A stretch of DNA of 64,000 bases from WHSW01 sp963821025 (GTDB lineage Bacteria > Actinomycetota > Thermoleophilia > Solirubrobacterales > 70-9): NCBI GenBank assembly GCA_963821025.1, contig CAWGCG010000003.1:496001-560000 (forward strand), read 5' to 3'. Made by a program: the position numbers and the translations under genes. Position 1 is the stretch's first letter, and each line of letters opens with the position of its first letter. The notes below the pieces were generated by a model that saw only the letters and a program-made list of their open reading frames with translations, made no database searches and was not told where the DNA came from. Shown piece after piece: positions 23,787 to 32,165 of this stretch.

Positions 23787-24222
23787 TCGGCGGCGTGCCG
23801 GAGATCCCAGGAAAGCGCGGGCGGGCAACGAATCCCCACCTGTGGTTCCACTTCTCCTCGCGTTCAAGAGGCTTGCGCGGGCGGTGGGCGCCGTTTGGCG
23901 TGATCCCGAGACCAAGGCGTTGCCCGTCGTCGCGGGTTTCCTGTTGCTCACGGGGACGATCGTCTACTGGCGGTTTGAGGACTGGACCATCGTCCAGGCC
24001 CTCTACTTCTCGGTCGTGACGCTGACCACCGTTGGCTACGGAGACTTCGCCCCGACCTCGGCGGGCACGCAGATCTTCACGGTCATCTACATCCTCACCG
24101 GGCTCGGCGTGTTCGTCGCCTTGCTGGCTTCGGTCGCAGAGCACTACGTCAGGCAGAAGGCCGAGAGCCCCGGCCCACGAGAGCGTCTGAGCGCCCGTCG
24201 ACACCGCGGCAAGGCCAACTGA
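23773..24222 (+). CDS. Two-helix potassium channel
   Basis: 149 residues. Two membrane helices (about 57-75 and 105-130) flank a pore loop with the selectivity filter TVGYGDF, so K+ conduction is well supported (ion_trans_2 family). The basic N-terminus and the tail after residue 130 are cytoplasmic; no RCK/TrkA regulatory domain is present. The start is uncertain: GTG 23773 lies in a repeat, and the first 15 residues may be foreign to the family. Confidence 0.85.
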   Translation: MEAVARRRAGDPRKARAGNESPPVVPLLLAFKRLARAVGAVWRDPETKALPVVAGFLLLTGTIVYWRFEDWTIVQALYFSVVTLTTVGYGDFAPTSAGTQIFTVIYILTGLGVFVALLASVAEHYVRQKAESPGPRERLSARRHRGKAN

Positions 24223-24345
24223 GGACGTCGGCAGGAGAGACCGAGCCGGGGGACTCATCCGACCGGCACCGGGATTGGCGGCAGCGCCAGGCCCGTTTGC
24301 GCTTTATCCGCGGAAGGGTGGGACCGAGCAAGTGACTGCGTAGCC

Positions 24346-24362
24346 CGCTTTCGTCCAAAGCG
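24346..24362. repeat. CGCTTT palindromic element, copy 2
   Basis: CGCTTT, loop CGTCC, AAAGCG; reverse complement of the core of copy 1. It sits at the 3' side of the minus-strand SnoaL gene. Confidence 0.5.
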
Positions 24363-24382
24363 CTACTCCCGCGCCGACGGAG

Positions 24383-24778
24383 CTACGACCAGAACTCATC
24401 CCAAACGTAAAGATCGTCAAAGTGCTCCCAAACCTCAGCAACCCGACCGTCATCGAGCTTGAAAACAATGCAGTTGCCAACGTCCAGTTGCTTGCCGTCT
24501 CGCTCCGCGCGGCTGCGCTGAACACCGACCACGTAGTTGTCGTCATCCGCGAGCAGGTGCCCCAGCTCGGCCCGGAACGTCCCTGCGGTCTCCTGTCCCA
24601 GCCGGCCCAAGTAGGCGAAGGTCGCCTCGCGGCCCTCGTGGTCGCCCGCCAGCGAGGTGCGACCGGGCGCGTGCCAGACGGTGCTCTCGTCGAAGATCTC
24701 GGTGAGCGCGCTGATGTCGCCCGCGTTGAAAGCCTCGTAACCGCGCCGCACGATCGCGGCGTTTTCAGCTGCTCCCAT
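24383..24778 (-). CDS. SnoaL-like (NTF2-fold) protein
   Basis: 131 residues. N-terminus AAENAAIVRRGYEAFNAGDIS and the conserved WHAPGRTSLAGDHEGRE segment, then HLLADDDNYVVGVQRSRAERDG, fit the small SnoaL-like cone fold used by isomerases, hydrolases and binding proteins. AGGAGGAACG precedes ATG 24778. It is divergent from the next SnoaL gene with 92 bases between, so the two may be co-regulated. Ligand unknown. Confidence 0.85.
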   Translation of the reverse strand: MGAAENAAIVRRGYEAFNAGDISALTEIFDESTVWHAPGRTSLAGDHEGREATFAYLGRLGQETAGTFRAELGHLLADDDNYVVGVQRSRAERDGKQLDVGNCIVFKLDDGRVAEVWEHFDDLYVWDEFWS

Positions 24779-24855
24779 CGTTCCTCCTGTCGCTGGTCTG
24801 ATGCGCAGCCGACGGTCTCACTTCTTTGCATCAATAGCAACAGCGCTTTCCGCGA

Positions 24856-24873
24856 GATACTGCGCAGGCGATG
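24856..24873 (+). promoter_or_regulatory. -10 element and start-codon box, copy 2
   Basis: GATACT at 24856-24861, nine bases, ATG at 24871. See copy 1 at 22994. Confidence 0.55.
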
Positions 24874-25272
24874 TCGAAGGAGAACGTCGAAGTGGTGCGC
24901 CGGATCTACGACACGGGCCTGATCGACCAGGATCCGCAGTGGCTGCTCGAACTCGCCACAGCGGACATCGAATACGTCAATCCCCCAAATGCAGTCGAGC
25001 CCGGCGTTCGCCGTGGGCCGGCCGAAGTTCTACAGGCGATGCGACGTTTCGCCGAAGTCTGGAGCGAGTCCCGGCATGAGCTGCACGAGCTGTTCGACTG
25101 TGGGGAGGCCGTAGTCGCCGCTGTGAGCTGGTACACGCGCAGTCGCGGAAGCGAGGTGGAGCTCATGCAGGCCGAGGCGCATACCTGGGCGTTCCGCGAG
25201 GGCAAGATTGCGCGGTTCGAGTGGGGGAAGGACCTGGCCCAGGCCCTCGATTCCGCCGGGCTGTCGGTGTAG
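24871..25272 (+). CDS. SnoaL-like (NTF2-fold) protein
   Basis: 133 residues, beginning MSKENVEVVRRIYDTGLI, the standard opening of a paralogue family that is abundant in Thermoleophilia. Conserved features are a central HELHELFDCGEAVVAAV strand pair and an AHTWAFREGKIARFEW segment near the end. No ribosome site; the -10 box suggests a leaderless message. Function unknown, probably binding or turning over a small hydrophobic molecule. Confidence 0.85.
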   Translation: MSKENVEVVRRIYDTGLIDQDPQWLLELATADIEYVNPPNAVEPGVRRGPAEVLQAMRRFAEVWSESRHELHELFDCGEAVVAAVSWYTRSRGSEVELMQAEAHTWAFREGKIARFEWGKDLAQALDSAGLSV

Positions 25273-25287
25273 CGCTTTGTACGAAAG
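25273..25287. repeat. CGCTTT palindromic element, copy 3
   Basis: CGCTTTGTACGAAAG directly after the SnoaL stop codon; arms CTTT and AAAG remain. Confidence 0.4.
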
Positions 25288-25349
25288 TCCGACCGCCGCC
25301 GGGCGGATCGCTGTTAGGTTGGACGCGGCGCCGAAGCCAAGGAGGAACG

Positions 25350-25847
25350 ATGGCCCTACGAGGAGTCGACCACATCGATCTCGCGGTCAGCGATGTCGAG
25401 CGCTCCCTCGCCTTCTACCTCGGGATGCTGGGTCCGCTCGGCCTCGATATCGAGGCCCGCTTTCAGACCTACCGGGAAACCGAGGAGGTCGTGTACCTCG
25501 GCTTCGGTCAGAAGTTCGTCCCAGGTGCCGTGCCCGAGACACGGCGGCTAGGCCTCCGGAAGGCGGACGGAGGCCGCCACGATTACTACGCCGTAGGTGT
25601 CGAGCACCTGGCGTTCACGGTCGAGAGCATCGAGGAGGTCGACGGCGCCTACCAGCGCTGCCTGGGCATGGACGCCCGCATCCATTGCCCACCCGAAGAA
25701 GAGCCCGACCTACCGGGCTATTACGCCTTCTTCGTCTTCGACCCCGACGGCTTCCGCATCGAGGTCTGCTACACGTCAGACGAGGTTAGCCGGCAATGGG
25801 ATGCCGGAGAGCACCTCGAGGTTGGGCCGCATCGAGCGAGCGACTGA
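25350..25847 (+). CDS. VOC-family (glyoxalase-like) metalloprotein
   Basis: 165 residues, two VOC modules. RGVDHIDLAVSDVERSLAFY carries the first metal His; HDYYAVGVEHLAFTVESIEEV carries the second; FDPDGFRIEVCY carries the Glu. This is the full set for a metal-dependent dioxygenase, lyase or isomerase. AAGGAGGAACG before ATG 25350 is a strong ribosome site. Substrate unknown. Confidence 0.85.
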   Translation: MALRGVDHIDLAVSDVERSLAFYLGMLGPLGLDIEARFQTYRETEEVVYLGFGQKFVPGAVPETRRLGLRKADGGRHDYYAVGVEHLAFTVESIEEVDGAYQRCLGMDARIHCPPEEEPDLPGYYAFFVFDPDGFRIEVCYTSDEVSRQWDAGEHLEVGPHRASD

Positions 25848-25874
25848 AGGTCGCGGCCTCACTCGCGGAATAAG

Positions 25875-25888
25875 GCGTCGTCCAAAGC
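25875..25888. repeat. CGCTTT palindromic element, copy 4
   Basis: CGTCGTCCAAAGCG, the half of the element seen in copy 2. The rest of 25848-25992 shows no gene. Confidence 0.35.
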
Positions 25889-25992
25889 GGATCCATCTGC
25901 TCGCACGCGAAGGGAGCATCTTCGTCTACGCGACAACCAGCTCGGGTCAGGCCGTCGCGCCGCCCCGCGGCGAATAACCCGAGGAGGTATTG

Positions 25993-26631
25993 ATGAGCGA
26001 GTACGCAGTTGCCCGCCTGGAGGACATCGACGAGACCAGCGACGGCCGCGAGCCTTGGCGTCCGGTGCGCCATCACTTTGGCATCACTTCGTTCGGGATC
26101 AACGCTTGGACGGGTCGGGAGGCGGGAGACAGGATCATCAACGAGCACGACGAGGAGGGCGAGGATGAGGAGCTCTACTTCGTCCACAGCGGCCGAGCCA
26201 GGTTCGAACTCGACGGCGAACGCGTGGATGCGCCGGCCGGCACGTTCGTCTTCGCCCGTCCGAGCGTGAAGCGGACGGCGTTCGCCGAGGAGCCTGGGAC
26301 GACGATTCTCGCGGCGGGGGGCGCGCCGGGGCAGGTCTACACGCCGACCGGCTGGGAGCTCTGGGCCCCGGCTGGGCGGCTCTACCAGGAGGGGCGGTAC
26401 GACGAAGCGGCCGACGAGGCTCGGGACCTGGCCGTGGCGCACCCGCAGTACCCCCTGCTCCTCTACAACCTCGCTTGCTGCGAGAGCCTCGCCGGACGTA
26501 AGGCCGACGCGATCGAGCATCTGCGACTCGCGATCGAAACGTCGGACAGCGTTCGGTCCTACCTGGCGGAGGACTCAGACCTCGACCCTCTCCGCGACGA
26601 GCCCGAGTTCCAGGCGCTCCTCGCCGGCTGA
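25993..26631 (+). CDS. Cupin domain fused to a TPR-like domain
   Basis: 212 residues. Cupin part at about 35-110 (EDEELYFVHSGRARFELDGE, VDAPAGTFVFARPSVKRTAF), with an acidic EHDEEGEDEE stretch where metal-binding His pairs would usually be. Residues about 118-205 form tetratricopeptide-like helices (LYQEGRYDEAADEARDLAV, LLLYNLACCESLAGRKADAI) ending in a DLDPLRDEPEFQALL module. This two-part layout occurs in actinobacterial cupins of unknown role. GAGGAGGT precedes ATG 25993. Confidence 0.8.
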   Translation: MSEYAVARLEDIDETSDGREPWRPVRHHFGITSFGINAWTGREAGDRIINEHDEEGEDEELYFVHSGRARFELDGERVDAPAGTFVFARPSVKRTAFAEEPGTTILAAGGAPGQVYTPTGWELWAPAGRLYQEGRYDEAADEARDLAVAHPQYPLLLYNLACCESLAGRKADAIEHLRLAIETSDSVRSYLAEDSDLDPLRDEPEFQALLAG

Positions 26632-26642
26632 CGCTCAGAGTT

Positions 26643-27290
26643 TCATGTCGCCGCCCTGTACTTGAGGTGGGTGACGCCGGGCGCCTCGACGGCCCGGACC
26701 TGCTCGAGCCGGACCTCCGCGCCCCCGACGTTGTCGAAGAGACGAGCACCATCGCCGAGCACCACCGGAACGACGTGGAGCTCAAGTTCGTCCAGCAGTC
26801 CCGCTGCCAGGTACTGCCCAGCGACGTCGGCGCCGCCCCAAAGCCTGACGTCTTTGCCGCCGGCGGCCTCCCTTGCCTGCTCGAGCGCGGACTCGATTCC
26901 GTCGGTGACGAAGTGGAACGTGGTCCCTCCCTCCATCTCAACGGGATCACGCGGGTGATGGGTGAGAATGAACACGGAGTGGTGGTAGGGAGGGTCCTCG
27001 CCCCACCAGCCCGTCCACTGCTCGTCGCCCCAGGCACCACGGCCGATCGGCCCGAACATGTTTCGGCCCATCACGCTGGCCCCGACGTTCTGGGCCGATT
27101 CCTCGACTATCCGTGTGCTCTCGTTCACCTCGCCGCCCTGCTTGTCGTGGGATTGGCGCCAGGCGGCCAGCGGAACCACCCAGTCGTGAAGCCGCTCGCC
27201 TCCCTCGCCTAGCGGGTTCTCCTCGCTCTGGTTCGGGCCGGCGACGAAACCGTCCACGGAGATCGAGATATGACACCTAAGCTTGCTCAT
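26643..27290 (-). CDS. RibD C-terminal/dihydrofolate-reductase-like protein
   Basis: 215 residues. CHISISVDGFVAGPNQS at the start, SVMGRNMFGPIGRGAW, and LWGGADVAGQYLAAGLLDEL with HVVPVVLGDGARLF are family hallmarks; NADPH binding is expected. AGGAGG lies five bases before ATG 27290. Full length, so likely functional; the true reduction substrate is unknown. It converges on the cupin-TPR gene with 11 bases between. Confidence 0.9.
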   Translation of the reverse strand: MSKLRCHISISVDGFVAGPNQSEENPLGEGGERLHDWVVPLAAWRQSHDKQGGEVNESTRIVEESAQNVGASVMGRNMFGPIGRGAWGDEQWTGWWGEDPPYHHSVFILTHHPRDPVEMEGGTTFHFVTDGIESALEQAREAAGGKDVRLWGGADVAGQYLAAGLLDELELHVVPVVLGDGARLFDNVGGAEVRLEQVRAVEAPGVTHLKYRAAT

Positions 27291-27431
27291 CGCGCCTCCT
27301 CAGTATGCGGCCGCTGCGGCCGCGGGCTCTCAATGGCTAGGACCGGTCCGCGCCGGGAGACTAATCGCGGCTGCGCTGCCGGCGCCTGTCGAGCGCCTCG
27401 GGTGAAATTCGACTCCATATGCTCTCTAACC

Positions 27432-27992
27432 GTGGTTCCCGAGGCCGAGCTCGAGCAGACGGAAGCGGGGCTCGTCGCCGCGAGCTCCGGTTGGTTCGTC
27501 ATGAACGCCCGAGACGCACGCTGGTTCGACCAGCCGGGACAGGGGCACAACCTGCCGCTCACCGGATGCGACGAATACGAAGCGGAGACGTTCTTCCCGA
27601 TGCTCGGGATGTCGATCCGGGTCATGAGTCCGGGCGAGCCGAGCGCGACGTACCACTGGGAGACCGAGCAGGAGGACTTCCTGGTGCTCTCGGGCAGAGC
27701 GCTGCTGATCGTCGAGGGGCAAGAGCGACCGCTGAAGCAGTGGGACTTCGTGCACTGCCCACCCGAGACGCGGCACGCCATCGTCGGCGCCGGCGACGAG
27801 CCCTGCGTGGCTCTGTGCGCCAGTTCGCGGCAGTTCCAGAAGGACGGTCCGTGGGGCTATTACTGCTCCGACGAGACCGCCGCGCGCTACAACGCGAGCT
27901 CGCCCGAGGACACACAGGACGGCGAAGCAGCAGAAGCGCGGTTTCCGCCGAGGCGGCCGACGCGCTACCGCGAGGGTCTGCTGCCGGACTAG
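27432..27992 (+). CDS. Cupin-domain protein
   Basis: 186 residues from GTG 27432. Cupin core: PGEPSATYHWETEQEDFLVL, LSGRALLIVEGQERPL, WDFVHCPPETRHAIVGAG. The first motif has His and two Glu, the second a His, so a metal site is likely. GTG 27432 is chosen because a TATGCT hexamer at 27418-27423 lies eight bases upstream (leaderless pattern) and homologues begin near PEAELEQTEAGLV. The frame is open further upstream. Function unknown. Confidence 0.8.
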   Translation: MVPEAELEQTEAGLVAASSGWFVMNARDARWFDQPGQGHNLPLTGCDEYEAETFFPMLGMSIRVMSPGEPSATYHWETEQEDFLVLSGRALLIVEGQERPLKQWDFVHCPPETRHAIVGAGDEPCVALCASSRQFQKDGPWGYYCSDETAARYNASSPEDTQDGEAAEARFPPRRPTRYREGLLPD

Positions 27993-28190
27993 GCGGCGTC
28001 GCGGTCGAGGTCAGCGAGTCCGCCCCTGCGGCTAGCTGAGCGCTGGTGAGGGCCATGGCGGAACCCGTAACACGCGGGCCGGGGATGACAAGGAGTCGTC
28101 GGCAATGCAGCGCCGCCGCGCGCCTATTCCTTTCCGGGCACGGAGCCCGGTGAACTGGCAGCAGCAAACGGGACGCTGCGTGCGGCCCGT

Positions 28191-28655
28191 CTAATCAATC
28201 GGCCGTGCACTCCAGAACTTCACCCACTGGGATCCGGTTTGGCGCCTGCAGTGGACCTTGTCGAAGAAGGCGTTGGCGAGCATGCTTACGCAGTGCCAGC
28301 CGCGAAGGTTCGCATCAGTCCCGGAAACCGAATAGCGACGCGCAACGCCCCGAGCCGTGGCGCAGGAGATCCTGTGGGCGCGGACGTTGTGCCAGCCGGG
28401 ATGCCCGCGATCGACGCCGCAGTCCTTCTTTTGGTCCCCCTTCCGCTCGACGGCGGGCGGATCGGGCGAGCCATCCGCACCGAGCCGTTCCGCGCCCGCG
28501 CTCGCCGGGATCGCGAGCGCGACGGTGCCAGAGAGGATCACGAGCACGCGATACCAGGTGTTTTGCCCGGGACGCGTCATCTTGGAGATCGTGTGAGCCT
28601 TTCTCCCGGGCCCCCGGGTTTGGCCTTTGGCCTTCCGATGTTTGTAAGCCCCCAT
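28191..28655 (-). CDS. Secreted cysteine-containing protein
   Basis: 154 residues. The start at ATG 28655 has GGGAGG six bases upstream and gives a basic N-terminal extension before a signal peptide (YRVLVILSGTVALAIPASAGA). Starting at the internal Met would give a normal-length signal. The mature part has the pattern ISCATARGVARRY, then HCVSM and VHCRR with a final WVKFW, as in small secreted proteins with paired cysteines common in Solirubrobacterales. Function unknown. 27993-28190 holds no gene. Confidence 0.65.
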   Translation of the reverse strand: MGAYKHRKAKGQTRGPGRKAHTISKMTRPGQNTWYRVLVILSGTVALAIPASAGAERLGADGSPDPPAVERKGDQKKDCGVDRGHPGWHNVRAHRISCATARGVARRYSVSGTDANLRGWHCVSMLANAFFDKVHCRRQTGSQWVKFWSARPID

Positions 28656-28836
28656 CCTGGGCCTCCCTTCGGTCTTGGCGCGGACCCTGGTCCATTGATG
28701 AGACGAGGTCTCGGCGCCGGTGTCAGCGCGGAGGCTCCGACACGGCGGTATACGCCCGGTCTAGGCAGGGGCCAAAGGCACGTGACAGGCTCGGCTTCGC
28801 GTGATCAAGCGGCAAACGCCCCGCTAGGGTCACGCG

Positions 28837-29616
28837 ATGCTCGGGGACGTGGTAACGGGCGCGCTGATCGCCTTCGCGTTGGCGGCGCTGAGCACCCCAG
28901 TCGGAGTCTCCGGTGCCGTCTTTCTGGTTCCGGTCCAGGTGAGCGTCCTTCACGTTCCGAGCCCAGCGGTCACGCCAACAAATCTCCTCTACAACCTAGT
29001 CGCGATCCCCGGCGCTCTCGCCCAGTTTCACCGGCAGGGTCGGCTCGGGGGGCCGCTGGTGCGACTGTTGATCTTGGGCACCCTGCCCGGAGTGATCGTT
29101 GGGGCGGTGATCCGAGTCGAGCTGCTTGCAGACCCAGACCCGTTCAACCTGGTCATCGCCTCGGTCCTCTGTCCACTCGGTGTGTGGCTTGCTCTCGGAG
29201 GGGAGCCGACGCCCGAGAGGTGCGGCAGAGCGACCCTCCGGACGCGTTCAGTCTTTCTGTTGGCCCTGGGCATCGGGACGGTCGGCGGGATCTACGGCAT
29301 CGGCGGAGGCTCGATTCTCGCGCCGATCCTGGTCGGCCTCGGCTACGCGGTGGTGGAGGTCGCCCCCGCCGCTCTGACAGCGACGTTCTTGACCTCTATC
29401 GCAGGTATTGCCACCTACGCCTTGCTCAGCGTTGGAGAATCGGGCGACATTGCCCCCGATTGGTTCATCGGACTGGCGCTAGGGCTCGGTGGGCTGGCCG
29501 GCTCAATTGCCGGAATCCGCCTCCAGCCGATGGTTCCCGAGGTCGTCCTACGCCGGGGGCTCGGGGTATTGGCGCTGGTCCTGGGAGTGCATTATGCGGT
29601 GCTCGGGCTGGCCTGA
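28837..29616 (+). CDS. TauE/SafE-family membrane transporter
   Basis: 259 residues, about eight membrane helices, two repeats with the family motifs (LSTPVGVSGAVFLVPVQV; GTVGGIYGIGGGSILAPILV). Members export sulfite, sulfoacetate or related anions, but the substrate cannot be read from sequence. TAGGGT at 28825-28830 is six bases before ATG 28837, so a leaderless message is likely. No sulfur genes adjoin it; cysK-cysE are 4 kb away. Confidence 0.85.
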   Translation: MLGDVVTGALIAFALAALSTPVGVSGAVFLVPVQVSVLHVPSPAVTPTNLLYNLVAIPGALAQFHRQGRLGGPLVRLLILGTLPGVIVGAVIRVELLADPDPFNLVIASVLCPLGVWLALGGEPTPERCGRATLRTRSVFLLALGIGTVGGIYGIGGGSILAPILVGLGYAVVEVAPAALTATFLTSIAGIATYALLSVGESGDIAPDWFIGLALGLGGLAGSIAGIRLQPMVPEVVLRRGLGVLALVLGVHYAVLGLA

Positions 29617-29694
29617 CTCGGGGCAAACGCCGCGGCGAGCCTATCCTCGGCCAGCCACGCGCTAGACCTTCAGCGCCGGATCTCTGGCTCGGGC

Positions 29695-29880
29695 TCAGCC
29701 GATCAAGACCGCCTGAGTCCAATGCTCAACGCCGTCGGTGCCGTCCTTGTGCGTGACGAGAGCCATTGCCATCGCCAGCGCAGGCTTCGCCTGCACGAAT
29801 TGGTCGGAGCCCGGCTCCAGCTCGGTCTGGACCATCCACCCTTTCGCGGTCGTGAACGGGGGCTTCTCGTTATCGCTCAT
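29695..29880 (-). CDS. Small hypothetical protein
   Basis: 61 residues from ATG 29880, with GGAGG seven bases upstream. Sequence begins MSDNEKPPFTTAKGWMVQTE; soluble, with no membrane segment or motif. The open frame continues upstream to 30183, but that part is not protein-like. Function unknown. Confidence 0.5.
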   Translation of the reverse strand: MSDNEKPPFTTAKGWMVQTELEPGSDQFVQAKPALAMAMALVTHKDGTDGVEHWTQAVLIG

Positions 29881-30181
29881 CGGATGGCCTCCGAGGTGGC
29901 GGCCGCCCGTGCCGGAGGCGGCCGCAGCCTTCGCGCCTGTCTCCTGAAAGACCCAAACGCGCATCGAGGTGAGCTTGTCGCCGTCGCCCACCGGTCCCAT
30001 TGCGCAGACACCGAGCCGCACGCCGCGCTGATCGGCGGGGCCGTGCAGAATCGGGAGAGACTCGTTGAACTTCGAGCGCATCGAGCGGGTGCGATCGTTA
30101 CAGACGCGCGCGGGCTTGGCAACCCACCGCCGCTCCGTAAGATCAGGCGGCCCGTGGACGCCTTGTCGCTCATCTAGCAGC

Positions 30182-30674
30182 ATGCTCGTCGAGCATCGGG
30201 GTCAGGCGCCGACGTCGATCGCTCTGCCTACGTCGCTCCCACAGCCGTCCTCTGCGGCGACGTTCGAGTCGGTCCCGAGGCGCGGGTCCTGTTCGGCGCG
30301 GTCGTCAGCGCCGAGGATGGGAGCGTCGAGATCGGAGCTCGCTGCGTGATCATGGAGAACGCTCTCGTACGCGGTCGCGCCCACCATCCGGTCCGCCTCG
30401 GCGACGATGTGCTGGTCGGACCGCACGCTCATCTCAACGGTGGCGTCATCGGCGCGGATGCTTTCTGGCGACCGGCAGCTCGCTCTTTCCCGGGTCTCGC
30501 CTCGGCCGTGAGGTCGAGGTGCGAGTGAATGGCGTGGTCCACGCCAACTATGGCGTCTCGCGAGAAGCTACGGCCCGCGAGCGGATGGAAGGCCAGGTTG
30601 AATGGTTCTCGGCCCATCGGGGCGATCGGCCCTGCCCTGAGCGAGGTGCGCCGAATCGACCCGACCTAGACTGA
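30182..30674 (+). pseudogene. Gamma-carbonic-anhydrase-family gene with two frameshifts
   Basis: Starts MLVEHRGQAP from ATG 30182. The family sequence continues in another frame as DRSAYVAPTAVLCGDVRVGP, then VEIGARCVIMENALVRGRA and HHPVRLGDDVLVGPHAHLNG. It shifts again near 30460 to FLATGSSLFPG, REVEVRVNGVVHANY and on to a stop at 30672-30674. These are left-handed beta-helix hexapeptide repeats with the His ligands of gamma-carbonic anhydrase-like proteins. Two separate shifts argue for real decay. Confidence 0.75.
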
Positions 30675-30678
30675 GGAC

Positions 30679-30819
30679 GTGAGCTGGCGAATCCTTGGCC
30701 TCCTGGCCCTCCTGGCTCTGGTCCTCGTGCTGATCGTGGTCGGGGTGCAATCCGGCAGCAGCGGCGACGGCGACGACGAGCCGCTGCGCGACGATACGTC
30801 GACCGTGATCTTCGTCTAA
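30679..30819 (+). CDS. 46-residue single-span membrane protein
   Basis: GTG 30679; one strongly hydrophobic helix (WRILGLLALLALVLVLIVVG) followed by a short acidic tail ending STVIFV. TAGACT at 30667-30672 is six bases upstream, the leaderless pattern. The TAA stop shares bases with the TAG of the converging gene (CTAA at 30816-30819). Function unknown. Confidence 0.6.
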   Translation: MSWRILGLLALLALVLVLIVVGVQSGSSGDGDDEPLRDDTSTVIFV

Positions 30820-31313
30820 GGCCGGCTGCGATCGCCGGCGAGGGCTCGAGCGCCGGTGTCGAGGCGCTCGCGCTCCAGGCTGCGTTCCTGGGCTTCAGCC
30901 CGCTCGATCAGACGCTCGAGGTCGAACGTCGCCAGGGCCTCGTGCTCGTCGCGCACCCGTTGCAGGGCGAGCCACAGGCACTTCTTGCCGGCGACTCCGA
31001 GCCGCAAGCTCTCCAGCGCCAAGAAGATGCCCTGCTCGGGCTCGCCCGAGGTGAAGCCGCTGAACTTGAGCCGGCTCGCCTTCTCGGCCACCCACCCGGT
31101 CACCTGCTTGACCGGGTTCCTCGAAGTGCCCATCCGCTCCATCAGCTCGGTCAGCGTCTCGCGGTCCTCCTCGATCTCGGCCGCGATCGTCTTCATCACC
31201 TGGGCCAGGGGCGTGCCGTCGGCCTGCTTGAGAATCTGCTGGGCCAGGTCGGAGCCGAGCATCGCGCCTCCGAGGTGGTCGTTGAGGTAGACGTCGAGCG
31301 CTTTGTCGGCCAT
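30816..31313 (-). CDS. Helical ferritin-like hypothetical protein
   Basis: 165 residues, all-helical. DVYLNDHLGGAMLGSDLAQQ, then AEIEEDRETLTELMERMG and WVAEKASRLKF, suggest an antiparallel helical bundle similar in style to ferritin-like or DUF892 stress proteins. A complete di-iron set (ExxH twice) is not present, so metal binding is doubtful. Conserved in the lineage by memory. AGGAGG before ATG 31313. Confidence 0.7.
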   Translation of the reverse strand: MADKALDVYLNDHLGGAMLGSDLAQQILKQADGTPLAQVMKTIAAEIEEDRETLTELMERMGTSRNPVKQVTGWVAEKASRLKFSGFTSGEPEQGIFLALESLRLGVAGKKCLWLALQRVRDEHEALATFDLERLIERAEAQERSLERERLDTGARALAGDRSRP

Positions 31314-31395
31314 CGGATGCCTCCTGTCGGCGTCGGAGCCCGGGCGGAACGTGCGTCGATTGGATGTCTAGCGCGATCGGTTCACGAAAGTCCGT

Positions 31396-32061
31396 TCAGC
31401 CGAAGTCGAGCACCTTGAACCGGGCCGAGTCGATCGTCGAGCCCGCCTCGCAGTCGCCGTTGGAGCCGATCTGGGCCGTCAGCGTGCGCTGGGTCGGGCT
31501 CAGCGGTCCGACAGCTGGCTGCGCGCCGAGGCTCTGGGTGACCTGCTCGGGTGTGGTCGAGTCGGTCTGCAGCTGGCCCCCTCCGGCCCGCTGGCCGTCG
31601 ACGCGGAGGTCGAAGAACACCTGGCAGGAGCCCGAGCCGGTGCCGTCGTAGGCGAGCGTCGCGGTGGCTTCGCCGAAGACGACGTTGACCGCGTGCGCTC
31701 GCTGGGTCCACCGGCCGCCCGAGATCGGATAGGGATTCGGCTGGCCGCCGGTCACCGGCTGGGAGCCGCCCGAGGGGCTGGCGGTATAGAAGACCGGGAA
31801 GGTGAGCTTCGAGGGCTCGATCGAGTCGTCCTTGACCTTGGCGTTGGTGACTGCCGCGTCGGCGAGCTTCGCCGTGGCCACAGCGCCGTCGGCGAGCTTG
31901 CCGTTCTTGACCGCGCCCGGCGCGAGCTTCTTCTTCGTGACCGCCTGGCGCTGGATGTCCTTGGTGCCGATCTTCGAGGCGGCGTAGACCACGCCTCCGG
32001 TGAGCACCAAGAACAGGGCGATGGTCGAGACGACGTTGGCGTAGGTGAGGCGCTGGCGCAA
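31396..32061 (-). CDS. Secreted protein with degenerate Lys/Ala repeats (1)
   Basis: 221 residues. N-terminus MRQRLTYANVVSTIALFLVL with a signal/anchor helix. Five or more imperfect units follow, such as AVKNGKLADGAVATAKLADA and AVTNAKVKDDSI, then a C-terminal beta-rich domain with a Cys pair (GSCQVFF, GDCEAGS). Proteins of this form are a common surface family in Thermoleophilia; their role is unknown. A second, longer member is at 53959. Confidence 0.75.
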   Translation of the reverse strand: MRQRLTYANVVSTIALFLVLTGGVVYAASKIGTKDIQRQAVTKKKLAPGAVKNGKLADGAVATAKLADAAVTNAKVKDDSIEPSKLTFPVFYTASPSGGSQPVTGGQPNPYPISGGRWTQRAHAVNVVFGEATATLAYDGTGSGSCQVFFDLRVDGQRAGGGQLQTDSTTPEQVTQSLGAQPAVGPLSPTQRTLTAQIGSNGDCEAGSTIDSARFKVLDFG

Positions 32062-32165
32062 GGATCTTTCCCCTTCGGGGCAGATGGCTGCAGGGTCAAC
32101 CGAGCGGCCTGCGCTCGATCAGCGCGGAAGGCTAGCCCGGTGTGGAGACGGAGCGTTCGCCTCGC

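Noticed and set aside
27306..27322. GCGGCCGC palindrome pair as a regulatory site
   Set aside because: Such GC palindromes are expected by composition, and there is no second site or promoter link.
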